64,000 nucleotides of DNA, taken from assembly GCF_026340305.1 (NCBI RefSeq), contig NZ_JAPEPI010000001.1, positions 4,340,001 to 4,404,000 on the forward strand, given 5' to 3'. This DNA comes from Streptomyces sp. NBC_01381 (GTDB lineage: Bacteria; Actinomycetota; Actinomycetes; Streptomycetales; Streptomycetaceae). Below the pieces are notes generated by a model, which had not been told where the DNA came from, ran no database searches, and saw only the letters and a program-made list of their open reading frames with translations. Of the stretch, positions 8,889 through 15,592 are shown one piece after another. The stretch's first letter is position 1. Every line of letters starts with the position of its first letter. Position numbers and translations under genes: made by a program.

Positions 8889-9003
8889 TTGCGCTCACCA
8901 GCCTGCGACTTAGGGCGGGTACTTGATCCAGGGTGTATGCCGCGATCGCGACGACGCCAGAGATTCCGCCTAGGGCCATGGCGACCCATCCAACCGTTTC
9001 CAT
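8839..9003 (-). CDS. small membrane protein (54 aa)
   Basis: ATG 9003 opens a 54-codon frame. The product has one hydrophobic helix with small residues (WVAMALGGISGVVAIAAYTL) and then a basic amphipathic tail with RSVREVRDEVRSGRK. Codon third positions are less GC-biased than in the flanking core genes. A weak GGGATG element precedes the start. It runs antisense to the end of the primase-polymerase remnant. Small one-helix proteins of this kind are common in actinomycete plasmids and prophages; no function can be assigned. Confidence 0.5.
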   Translation of the reverse strand: METVGWVAMALGGISGVVAIAAYTLDQVPALSRRLVSAIRSVREVRDEVRSGRK

Positions 9004-9188
9004 CTGTCATCCCAGAGGGCTTACGCAGGCCTTAATGTCCCCACGGCAGGGGTGCAAGCTCGCGAGGGATGGCCGCTATTTCAACGGAACCTGACGCCTG
9101 ACATCGCACTATCCCCTGCGGGGGCGGTCGGCGTTCGCGATGCTCCTCTCTGTCAGTGGCGGGGAGGAGCATCTCTCCACCATGACCC

Positions 9189-9230
9189 CAACTACCCATA
9201 TTCTATGGGTAGTTGTGACTAGCATAATAT
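9189..9230 (+). promoter_or_regulatory. 12-bp-arm palindrome with AT-rich promoter
   Basis: CAACTACCCATA (9189-9200), three bases, and its exact complement (9204-9215) form a palindrome in otherwise GC-rich DNA. An AT-rich stretch with CATAAT at 9223-9228, a plausible -10 box, follows. The palindrome covers the -35 region, so a repressor bound here would block transcription of the rightward genes from 9311 on. The rest of 9004-9310 holds no gene that I can support. Confidence 0.6.
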
Positions 9231-9310
9231 AGCCCGAACTGACTATGTCCACGAGATCTCGTGACGCTTGCGCTCGTCGGGGAGCACTTGACTCAACAGG
9301 AGGAGCGCCG

Positions 9311-9490
9311 ATGGCCGGACGAGGTCCCGCCCCGAAGGACCCATCCAAGCGCCGCCGGCGCAACGTAGGTGAGCCTGAGACCGTGATCACCCCTGACGAG
9401 GAACTCCGCGGCCCCGAACTTCCCGCCGGCGTACTGGGCGAGGAAGACGGCATGGTCGTCGAGTGGCACCCCATGACGCAGTTGTGGTGA
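9311..9490 (+). CDS. short ORF like the N-terminus of a P27 terminase small subunit
   Basis: ATG 9311 lies behind AGGAGGAGC; an in-frame start at 9245 has no such site. The 59-residue product begins MAGRGPAPKDPSKRRRRN and ends WHPMTQLW. This is the start pattern of actinophage small terminase subunits, in which the WHP...W segment continues for about 100 more residues. Here a TGA follows the last Trp and overlaps the ribosome site of the DUF2637 gene. It is either a truncated phage gene or a short derivative kept for its basic N-terminus. Confidence 0.5.
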   Translation: MAGRGPAPKDPSKRRRRNVGEPETVITPDEELRGPELPAGVLGEEDGMVVEWHPMTQLW

Positions 9491-9496
9491 GGAGCC

Positions 9497-10120
9497 ATGA
9501 AAGCCCGACTGCGCCGCGTCGACCCGATCCTGATTCAGGCCGTCATTGCTGCCGCCCTCTCCTTCGCTCATATCCACGACATCGCGGAGGCTGCAGGGCA
9601 GACGGGATGGAAGGCGTGGGCATACCCGGTATCCGTCGACTTCCTGATGGTGATGGTGATGGCGTGGAAGCGGATCCGGACCCCCGACGTTCCGAAGCGC
9701 GCGGCGTGGTTCTGGCTCCTGACGTTCCTCGCTGCCTCGCTCGGCGCCAACATCGCGACGGCCGGAGTCCTGGACATAGAGAACCTGCCCGTGGAGCTCC
9801 GCGTCCTCGTCGCTGGCTGGCCGGCGGTGGCGTTCCTTGGGGGCTCGCTCCTCGTCCACACGCGGATGGCTCCGGCGGGCGCGGGTGACGTCCAGGCCGT
9901 CGATGAGGAGCCGAAGATGCCCGCTGGCGAGCCCTGCACGGAGCCCGTGGAGATGCCGATCCTCGTCTCACACCGAGAGGCTGCTGAAGCTCTAGGCGTG
10001 GCTGAGGAGACGGTCCCCGGCCTGCGTCGGGCCGGGCTGCCGGACGCGGAGGAGCTGCTCGATGATCCGGCTTGGGTGAAGTGGCGGGGTGGGCGCGCGC
10101 ACCACTACGAGGCGGGGTGA
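9497..10120 (+). CDS. DUF2637 membrane protein with C-terminal helix-turn-helix
   Basis: The first 125 residues carry about four hydrophobic spans (AVIAAALSFAHIHDIA, YPVSVDFLMVMVMAW, AWFWLLTFLAASLGANIA, AGWPAVAFLGGSLLV), the pattern of DUF2637 proteins encoded on Streptomyces plasmids and integrative elements. An acidic linker is followed by a small helix-turn-helix-like end (VSHREAAEALGVAEETVPGL). The ATG at 9497 follows GGAG and lies 6 bases after the preceding stop, so the two are one transcript. Spread or transfer proteins of the SpdB kind share this membrane topology; the exact role is unknown. Confidence 0.7.
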   Translation: MKARLRRVDPILIQAVIAAALSFAHIHDIAEAAGQTGWKAWAYPVSVDFLMVMVMAWKRIRTPDVPKRAAWFWLLTFLAASLGANIATAGVLDIENLPVELRVLVAGWPAVAFLGGSLLVHTRMAPAGAGDVQAVDEEPKMPAGEPCTEPVEMPILVSHREAAEALGVAEETVPGLRRAGLPDAEELLDDPAWVKWRGGRAHHYEAG

Positions 10121-10167
10121 CGGTTCTCTCAAACGTCAACTTCACTCCGCTGTCCTAGACTTGCTAC

Positions 10168-10653
10168 GTGGTAGAGACGTCTAACTCCGTGGCGGGTGGG
10201 TCCGCTGAGAGCGTGGTCCAGGCTGGGCAGGTCGGCAGCGTGCACGTTGGCGTCGGAGGCAGCGCACGCGACCGGTTGTGGGAGCAGAGGCGGACGACCT
10301 ACCAAGAGCTTTCCTCAACATGTAGAGGGGTGTTGATGCAGGGGCACCTTGCGCTGGTCACACCGAGCTACATTGACCGATCAGAGGAGATCTTGAGCCT
10401 GACGGAAAAGCTCGCAGAGATCGCTGACCGCGCCGGGTACTTTGACCATCCTTTCGAGGAAGGCCGGAGCGTGTGCCGACTTGCTGACGTCGTCTATAGC
10501 GCGGCGTACAAGTTCCTCGGAGCGTGGCGCAACTGCTGTAGCACCTCTGAGTTTGAGGCTGAGCGGGACGCCTTGAAGCGAAGCCTCGAACGTCTTGAAC
10601 TTGGTCGAGATAGCTTCCATGCGTGGTCGACGGCGCGTTTGGAGAGGGTGTAG
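10168..10653 (+). CDS. 161-aa protein with RHIM/PP-like N-terminal motif
   Basis: The N-terminus reads SNSVAGGSAESVVQAGQVGS and then VHVG. This pseudo-palindromic Val/Gln/Gly pattern resembles the amyloid signalling motifs (RHIM/PP-related) known at the N-termini of actinobacterial NLR and effector proteins. The rest is predicted helical (WEQRRTTYQELSSTCRGV, a Leu-rich amphipathic segment, a C-terminal coiled coil). GTG 10168 has no ribosome site, but TAGACT at 10156-10161 would place the transcript start at or near the GTG, so the mRNA may be leaderless. Function is unknown; a signalling role is inference from the motif only. Confidence 0.6.
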   Translation: MVETSNSVAGGSAESVVQAGQVGSVHVGVGGSARDRLWEQRRTTYQELSSTCRGVLMQGHLALVTPSYIDRSEEILSLTEKLAEIADRAGYFDHPFEEGRSVCRLADVVYSAAYKFLGAWRNCCSTSEFEAERDALKRSLERLELGRDSFHAWSTARLERV

Positions 10654-10734
10654 CTGCTGGGGTTATCCACAGGCGCATTCGTTCCCCGCTCTTCCACCGT
10701 ACGGTCCTGCTCCGTCGACCATGGAGGAGCAGCA

Positions 10735-10860
10735 ATGCGCACCGAAGACCGCCTACCGATCCTGACCCTTCACGAGGCGCACGACCTCCTGGACGTCCTC
10801 GCGCACTTCGGCTCTGGCGACGACGAGGAGGCGGAGGACGTGGGGCCGGCTCACGAGTGA
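10735..10860 (+). CDS. 41-aa acidic hypothetical protein
   Basis: ATG 10735 follows GGAGGAG at good distance. The product starts MRTEDRLPILTLHEAHDLL, has a short amphipathic helix, and ends in an acidic DDEEAEDVG tail. It resembles the small acidic proteins often found in plasmid and phage operons, but no family is recognised. An inverted repeat with 7-bp arms (10888-10894 and 10908-10914) follows the stop and could be a weak terminator or operator; the remaining bases to 11065 hold nothing I can identify. Confidence 0.55.
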   Translation: MRTEDRLPILTLHEAHDLLDVLAHFGSGDDEEAEDVGPAHE

Positions 10861-11065
10861 GATCGCGGCGCGGGTGCCGTCGCGGGAGTAGTCCATGCTA
10901 AGTAGGCGGACTACGTTTCTGTTTGACCTCGCGTTGAGCCGCTCAAAACATCTCCCACTTGGGACGCCCGGGGGCAGGGCAGGGCTTACGAGGCATGGGG
11001 ATTGCTTCCAGGCGGGGCTATCGGATGAGGGGGCTTGGAATGGTCCTCGGCGGCATCATGGCTGT

Positions 11066-11518
11066 ATGAGTTGGGAATGGTTAGTACCTCTCATAAGTGG
11101 CGTATCAGGAATCACAGGGGTGGTCTTCACGTGGCTGGCTGGTGCGCAAGGTAGATCACACGCGGAGCGCATGGTCGCGCTATCGCAGCAAGCAGACCAG
11201 CGTGCGCACCTCCTCAAGGAACGGCGAGATGCCTACTTCGTGGTCATGCGAGCAGCCCATCTAGAGCTGCAACGCTTGAAGTACAAGCGCTCGTCTCAGA
11301 CTTCCAAGCTTCATGAGTTGGAGCGGTACTGGACCGCAGAAAGACGTATCGAGATGAGCGCCGATGCGCTGATTGGCCTCTTTACGTTTGGTAGCGACGA
11401 GGCGCGAGAGTTCATCTATGAGTGGCGAGAAGCTGCCGATGACGGCGATCTAGCCACGATGAACGATCTCGCCGACAGGTTCCGAGCTCTTGTGAAGTCT
11501 GAGCTGAAGATCGAGTGA
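11066..11518 (+). CDS. membrane-anchored helical protein (150 aa)
   Basis: ATG 11066 is the likely start because a hydrophobic segment (WLVPLISGVSGITGVVFTWL) follows at once; the in-frame sequence upstream is unlike protein. After the single N-terminal span comes a basic, Gln/Arg-rich helical domain (ERMVALSQQADQRAHLLKER, RAAHLELQRLKYKRSS), likely a coiled coil in the cytoplasm. GC content is lower than in the core genes. This one-helix-plus-coiled-coil layout is common in actinomycete prophages and integrative elements. No function is known to me. Confidence 0.6.
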   Translation: MSWEWLVPLISGVSGITGVVFTWLAGAQGRSHAERMVALSQQADQRAHLLKERRDAYFVVMRAAHLELQRLKYKRSSQTSKLHELERYWTAERRIEMSADALIGLFTFGSDEAREFIYEWREAADDGDLATMNDLADRFRALVKSELKIE

Positions 11519-11571
11519 AGCCCGATGATGGGGGTTTGTTTCTCGGTGAATCCTTGAGATGCGACAGTGGG

Positions 11572-11584
11572 CGGACTCGAACCG
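11572..11584 (-). other. tRNA T-arm-like sequence, possible attachment-site remnant
   Basis: Read on the minus strand this is a T-arm core (CGGTTCGAGTCCG). The flanking bases give a T-stem with one A-C mismatch and no acceptor, D or anticodon arm. The same 13 bases occur in the tRNA-like gene at 13384-13396. It lies 22 bases beyond the stop of the kinase gene. Confidence 0.45.
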
Positions 11585-11606
11585 TCACTGCCGCCCATCT
11601 CGGCCC

Positions 11607-12413
11607 CTACCGACGAGGCGCTCCCTGCCTGTAGTCGACCCACGCTTGAGCGGTCGTCTCCATGGCGCCAAGCCATGTCTGGTCAGGGAATCGCTTGGCC
11701 CTCTTGCGGTACATCCGCACGTTGGCCACGGCGAAGGCATCGATCGTCGCAGGATCGGACTTCGACCACGCAGCGCATTGCGACACCCACGATTCCGCAC
11801 CCTCCGGGCTGTGGCCCGCCGCGATGAGCTGCAGGACGAGTAGCGCGGGGTCGATCAACGCGCTTCCCTTCGTGGGCCATGCCCAGTCGACGACCCATGA
11901 GCCGGCATCCCCGACGAGAAGGTTGCTCGGGTTGATGTCCCCGTGGACGAGGCTGTCACCCTTGAACAGTGCGGCGTCATCTTGGTCCGCCGCGAAGCGG
12001 TCCCATCGGGTCTCTGGCCAGTCTCTGGCCACGGTCGGCAGTGCGACTTCCTCGATCTTGTTCATGAGCTGAACGACGGCGGGAAGATCGGCGGAGCCTG
12101 GCGCGAAGTTGCTCGGTCGGCCGTTCACCAGCTCGAAGCCAAGTGCGATCCACGGATCATTCTCCGCGTGCCAGAGGAGGCGGGGGGAGAGCGGCTGCAC
12201 GGCTTCGTTGATCAGCCGCTCTCTGACGATGGAGTCCCGCCGCCCCCCAGCCCGGTTCTTGATCCCCTTGACGAAGAAGCGCCCTAGGTCGCCATCGATC
12301 AACGTGAGGACGTCAGAGCTGAATCCCCGCGCCGTGGGCTGCGCGTCGGAGACGTCTCCCGTGTAGGGATGGATGAGATCCAAGAACTCGGCACTGGGGA
12401 GGCGACGGCTCAT
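11607..12413 (-). CDS. aminoglycoside-phosphotransferase-fold kinase
   Basis: The 268-residue protein has the APH/choline-kinase signatures: a catalytic loop LVHGDINPSN (Asp159, Asn164), the metal-binding VVDW (Asp176) and a likely ATP-binding Lys in FVKG (Lys49). The ATG 12413 follows AAGGAA at 8 bases. The gene starts 12 bases after the radical SAM stop, so both are made from one transcript. Resistance kinases, metabolite kinases and RiPP-tailoring kinases share this fold. The context with a radical SAM enzyme argues against simple aminoglycoside resistance, but the substrate is unknown. Confidence 0.75.
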   Translation of the reverse strand: MSRRLPSAEFLDLIHPYTGDVSDAQPTARGFSSDVLTLIDGDLGRFFVKGIKNRAGGRRDSIVRERLINEAVQPLSPRLLWHAENDPWIALGFELVNGRPSNFAPGSADLPAVVQLMNKIEEVALPTVARDWPETRWDRFAADQDDAALFKGDSLVHGDINPSNLLVGDAGSWVVDWAWPTKGSALIDPALLVLQLIAAGHSPEGAESWVSQCAAWSKSDPATIDAFAVANVRMYRKRAKRFPDQTWLGAMETTAQAWVDYRQGAPRR

Positions 12414-12425
12414 TCCGGCTTCCTT

Positions 12426-13319
12426 CTAGTTCCGGGGAGTGCACTCACTTCCCGGGAATCCGGGCGAGCACTCATCGTCGTTGTCGTCATCGTCGTCGTC
12501 ATCCCCGCCGTTGCCGCCCATGCGGATGACGGACGAGCTGATGAGGACTCCTGCTGCGGCCATGTCGTCGCCGTTGAGGATGTCTGCCAACGAGCCGTTG
12601 AGGACGTTGCCGACACTCAACCACGTCGAGAAGACGCACGGTGACACCTTGCCGTCAGGGCCGATGGACGCACGACCGTCACCGCACCGACCGCACAGCC
12701 CGGACGTGCTCGGCTCCTGCCCGCACGCTGCCCGCCCAAAGGGACGAACTGCGTCCGTCTTGATCCTCTCCACTCCCATGGCGGTCAGTTCGCGGCGCGC
12801 TGCTTCGACGCGCTGGCCTCCGCCACAGTCGATGATCCCGACACGGATCGGGATGCCGAGGGTGACGGCCTGGCTGATGTTGGCTCGTGTCCGGGCGTGG
12901 CTCTGCCGGCCCGTGATCGTGTTGTGTTCCTCGGGGTTGTCCGAGTAGTACGACGTGGCGAGAGAGGCGCCCTCGCGTTGGAGGACGTCCCACCAGGTAT
13001 CCGGGACGTGGACGAGGTTGCTGTACACCTCAACCGCGAGTCCGCAGCTCAGGGCATGGTCTGCGAGTTCGAGTGAGTTGGGGTGGAGAAGGGGCTCGCC
13101 ACCGAACAGTTGCACCGCCCGAACACCACTCGCGGCGCCCTCGTCGATGACCCTGATCCAGTCCTCGCGGGCCATCTCCCCGTGGTGACCGTCGGGCCCT
13201 GACCCATTGAGGCAGTGAAGGCACTTCAGCTGGCACTTCCGGGTCAAGTCCAACCACAGGAAGCCCGCTCCTTTCCGCTGCGCGGGTAAGGACGACTTCT
13301 CAACTACTGGTGCTGTCAC
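12426..13319 (-). CDS. radical SAM enzyme with SPASM-like C-terminal region
   Basis: GTG 13319 is the start because AAGGAGGAGT lies just before it and the tRNA-like gene occupies the sequence further upstream. The cluster motif CQLKCLHC (Cys29, Cys33, Cys36) binds the 4Fe-4S and SAM, followed by a VQLFGGEPLLHP glycine-rich motif. A Cys-rich segment (LCGRCGDGRASIGPDGKVSPC) resembles a shortened SPASM domain that would hold an auxiliary cluster. The last 30 residues are unusual: Gly/Asn, ten acidic or Asn residues in a row, then ECSPGFPGSECTPRN. SPASM enzymes commonly modify peptides; the substrate here is not visible. Confidence 0.8.
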   Translation of the reverse strand: MTAPVVEKSSLPAQRKGAGFLWLDLTRKCQLKCLHCLNGSGPDGHHGEMAREDWIRVIDEGAASGVRAVQLFGGEPLLHPNSLELADHALSCGLAVEVYSNLVHVPDTWWDVLQREGASLATSYYSDNPEEHNTITGRQSHARTRANISQAVTLGIPIRVGIIDCGGGQRVEAARRELTAMGVERIKTDAVRPFGRAACGQEPSTSGLCGRCGDGRASIGPDGKVSPCVFSTWLSVGNVLNGSLADILNGDDMAAAGVLISSSVIRMGGNGGDDDDDDDNDDECSPGFPGSECTPRN

Positions 13320-13373
13320 GACTCCTCCTTGATGTGGAGCCTCTCCCCGACCGCCGACAGCCGGGGGAGACAG

Positions 13374-13474
13374 TTCCCTTGCCCGGACTCGAACCGGGGT
13401 CTCTGGGCGTAGTGGAACAAGGTGCAAAAACACCACGCAGGATTCAGCGCTCTTCCTGACTGAGCTACAAGGGG
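13374..13474 (-). tRNA. aberrant tRNA-like gene, anticodon not assignable
   Basis: Read leftwards from 13474 the sequence has an acceptor strand CCCCTTG, a D-arm (GCTC...GAGC) and a T-arm (CCCGG TTCGAGT CCGGG). A 3' acceptor strand CAAGGGA then gives six pairs and one C-A mismatch at the end; A is the discriminator and no CCA is encoded. Between the D and T arms about 46 bases replace the usual 22. They do not form a normal five-pair anticodon stem with a seven-base loop. The best fold is an 8-bp stem (13407-13414 with 13431-13438) around a 16-base loop, or a 4-bp GGTG/CACC hairpin. It lies 54 bases upstream of the radical SAM gene in the same direction. Confidence 0.55.
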
Positions 13475-13487
13475 ACGTTCCAGGGGG

Positions 13488-13535
13488 CCCGCTCCGGCCG
13501 TTGTCCCCGCGTCACTGAAGGGCGACCGGAGCGGG
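13488..13535. terminator. 10-bp inverted repeat upstream of the tRNA-like gene
   Basis: CCCGCTCCGG at 13488-13497 pairs with CCGGAGCGGG at 13526-13535 across 28 bases. It sits between the small-protein gene pair and the tRNA-like gene and could end the first transcript or aid processing of the tRNA-like RNA. Confidence 0.45.
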
Positions 13536-13558
13536 TCATCATCCGCCCCGACTGGGTC

Positions 13559-13816
13559 TCACCCGCGGACAGAGGGGGCGGAGTTTTCTCGTCGGCCGGC
13601 TCCACGCCGCGGGGTCTGGGCGACGTGGAGGGCCGACGGCTTGGCGGTCCACTCGATGCCTCCGCCTTCAGGGCGCACGAAGGCAAGACGAATGGGGACG
13701 CGACGAGGGTCGTCGTACGGAAGCTTGGGGTCGACGAAGTCCTCTATCGACTGAAGGGAGCCCTTGCGCCCCGATGGGTCCTGGACCGTCTTCCCGACAT
13801 GCCTGGCGGTGATCAC
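13559..13816 (-). CDS. small hypothetical protein, SH3-like pattern (85 aa)
   Basis: GTG 13816 overlaps the stop of the preceding gene by four bases (GTGA), so translation is coupled. The core VGKTVQDPSGRKGSLQSI and later IRLAFVRPEGGGIEWTAKP alternates strands and Gly-rich turns like a small SH3 or PRC-type barrel. It resembles its neighbour, which has LRPPQGGREWDVKP in the equivalent place. No family is recognised. The two may form a heterodimer or act as successive binding modules of the block controlled by the XRE regulator. Confidence 0.55.
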   Translation of the reverse strand: MITARHVGKTVQDPSGRKGSLQSIEDFVDPKLPYDDPRRVPIRLAFVRPEGGGIEWTAKPSALHVAQTPRRGAGRRENSAPSVRG

Positions 13817-14076
13817 GTCAACCGCCTCGCGCTCCTGGCGTTGGCAGCGGACACCTGTGCGCTCAGCAACCGCTGTGGGTCTAGGTATCGGATGTCCCTA
13901 GGCTTCACATCCCACTCGCGGCCGCCCTGCGGGGGACGTAGCTGATAGAGCCCGCCTTCGTTGCCCATCACGACGCCCACGCGGTCCATGTGGGCGTCTA
14001 AGACGGTTTCTTCAACCTTGGGCGTGTATGGCTCATCGCTGTTTGCGTCTGCTCGTCTTCGCCCTGCCGTCACCAT
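13813..14076 (-). CDS. small hypothetical protein, SH3-like pattern (87 aa)
   Basis: ATG 14076 (or GTG 14073) opens the frame. The body reads ETVLDAHMDRVGVVMGNEGG and LRPPQGGREWDVKPRDIRYL, a short beta-rich module similar to that of the coupled downstream gene. I recall similar small proteins beside XRE-TPR regulators in Streptomyces, but know no function. The gene is transcribed from the spacer after the regulator, which holds a 9-bp-arm inverted repeat, so it may be a target of that regulator. Confidence 0.55.
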   Translation of the reverse strand: MVTAGRRRADANSDEPYTPKVEETVLDAHMDRVGVVMGNEGGLYQLRPPQGGREWDVKPRDIRYLDPQRLLSAQVSAANARSARRLT

Positions 14077-14125
14077 GCGGACGACGCTATTCGGAGCCGT
14101 CGGGCGACCCCAGACACGGAGCGTT

Positions 14126-14155
14126 GTAGTTCCTTGACAGAGCGCGAGGAACTAC
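14126..14155. promoter_or_regulatory. 9-bp-arm inverted repeat, candidate operator
   Basis: GTAGTTCCT (14126-14134) and AGGAACTAC (14147-14155) are exact inverse copies separated by 12 bases. They lie between the XRE regulator stop and the leftward small-protein gene. On the minus strand TACAAC (14123-14128) could serve as the -10 box. On the plus strand TTGACA occurs at 14134-14139. Position and symmetry fit a binding site for the adjacent regulator. Confidence 0.5.
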
Positions 14156-14170
14156 TACGCAGGATGGTAC

Positions 14171-15406
14171 TTAGCCCGTCACGCCCAGGTGGGCAGCCAT
14201 GCGGCGCATGTCCTGAGTCAGTGTCCGCTTGCGGTGGGCGAGGATGTCCAGCATGACGTAGCGAGCCATTGACTGGTGCTTAAGCCACTCAGGGGAAGTG
14301 CGGAGGATGGTGTTCAGCTCCTCCATTGAGTCCTGATGTGACCCGAGTCGCGCGTGAGCGTAGGCGACGTCCAGACGATGCCTATCCCAGTTGTTCGCGC
14401 TTGGCCGGCCGAACCTCTTGACTGCCTTCCGTCCAACTGGTCCTTCGTCAGCCCTGCGTAGCACGCCGCGCGCATCCCCGATGAGGGCGAGATCCTCAAT
14501 AGCCTTTGCCTCAGCCGTCACTGGCCCGAAGGTGGTCCAGTGCTCGTGGAAGTTGACGTGCTCCTCGTTCAACGCGCTTGCGGCCGTGGCCGTCATTCGA
14601 CGAGCCTCCCTGGCCACGTCCGGGCGGTTGTTGCGCATGGCGGCTGAAGCGACGCGCTGGAGGAGTTCTCCCCATACCGCCAATTCCCCGGGGGAGGCGC
14701 TGGAGATCCGCGGTTCGACCTCCGCGGCCGTGACGGTGGCCAAGCGCTCAGCCTCGTCGAAGCGATCCTGCCGCAGAAGCAGCCAGCCCATTCCTACAAC
14801 GCCAGTTGCGGCAATTTGGACCTGACCCGTCTCGCGGGCGTCCCGAATTCCCTGAGAGAGTGCGTGATAAGCCATGTCATAGCGCCGGACCTGAGTCAGG
14901 TACTTCCCGGCGAGGAGGAAGGCGCTGGCCCGAGTAATGATGGCTCGCTGGTGCGCTTCGCCTTCCTCGCTGAGGATGACGGCAGCCTCGGCAGCGCGCA
15001 GGATGCCGGGCAGCTTCTTGGCCACTGAGTCGTAACGGTCGGCGTGGTACAGGCTGTGAGAATCGTCGATGTCGCGCTGAATCGACGGAAGGCCAGCCGC
15101 CTGTTCTGGCTCGGTAAGCACCTCAGCCAGCCCGATAGGCGGCATAAGTGCCCGCCTGAGTTCCGTCAGCTTCGGTCCGTCCCCTGCGCTCGCGTGCACG
15201 GGGTCGGGGGATTCCGTCGCGAAGAGGCTGGAGGTAGTCGTACCGAGCGCCCGCGCGATCATGTGGAGGGTCTCGACCCTGGCGTCCCCGCCTTGCTCGA
15301 TCTTGCGGATCGTACCCACGGAGAGGTTCGCCTCGTTGGCTAGCTCCTCTTGGCTCCAACCCGCGCGGCGGCGAAGATCCCGGACGTTCTCACGCAGCGA
15401 CGACAT
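14171..15406 (-). CDS. XRE-family regulator with TPR-like C-terminal domain
   Basis: The ATG 15406 lies behind GGGAGGTGATTCG. Residues 4-60 form a Cro/C1 helix-turn-helix (LRENVRDLRRRAGWSQEEL, then LSVGTIRKIEQG). The remaining 350 residues are helical repeats (for example LFATESPDPV linker, LSQGIRDARETG, LATVTAAEVEPR), the layout of Streptomyces regulators that sense a ligand or peptide through TPR-like repeats. It ends just before the small-protein and radical SAM block and reads in the same direction, so it probably controls that block. The 186 bases to the next gene at 15593 hold its promoter and nothing else recognisable. Confidence 0.8.
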   Translation of the reverse strand: MSSLRENVRDLRRRAGWSQEELANEANLSVGTIRKIEQGGDARVETLHMIARALGTTTSSLFATESPDPVHASAGDGPKLTELRRALMPPIGLAEVLTEPEQAAGLPSIQRDIDDSHSLYHADRYDSVAKKLPGILRAAEAAVILSEEGEAHQRAIITRASAFLLAGKYLTQVRRYDMAYHALSQGIRDARETGQVQIAATGVVGMGWLLLRQDRFDEAERLATVTAAEVEPRISSASPGELAVWGELLQRVASAAMRNNRPDVAREARRMTATAASALNEEHVNFHEHWTTFGPVTAEAKAIEDLALIGDARGVLRRADEGPVGRKAVKRFGRPSANNWDRHRLDVAYAHARLGSHQDSMEELNTILRTSPEWLKHQSMARYVMLDILAHRKRTLTQDMRRMAAHLGVTG

Positions 15407-15592
15407 CGAATCACCTCCCGTCCAGCGTACGCCGGTTGGGTAAACGGGAAGGTCCCTCTGGGGAGGGGGAGATCGTCAATGGCCAGGGGGTCTCGTCGTC
15501 CTGCGGACCCTGCCTGCTTCGACAATGAGAGCCCGTCCGCCTCCTCCGGATCCCGGAAGCGGCGGGCCGCTCATTGGCGAAGAGAGACGGAA

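Noticed and set aside
11540..11610. A complete tRNA gene at the end of the kinase gene
   Set aside because: Only a T-arm with one mismatch is present; no acceptor pairing, D-arm or anticodon arm can be found.
8173..15406. A complete, active integrative element
   Set aside because: No integrase, excisionase or TraB/FtsK-type transfer gene is present and the primase-polymerase is truncated, so only a remnant is supported.
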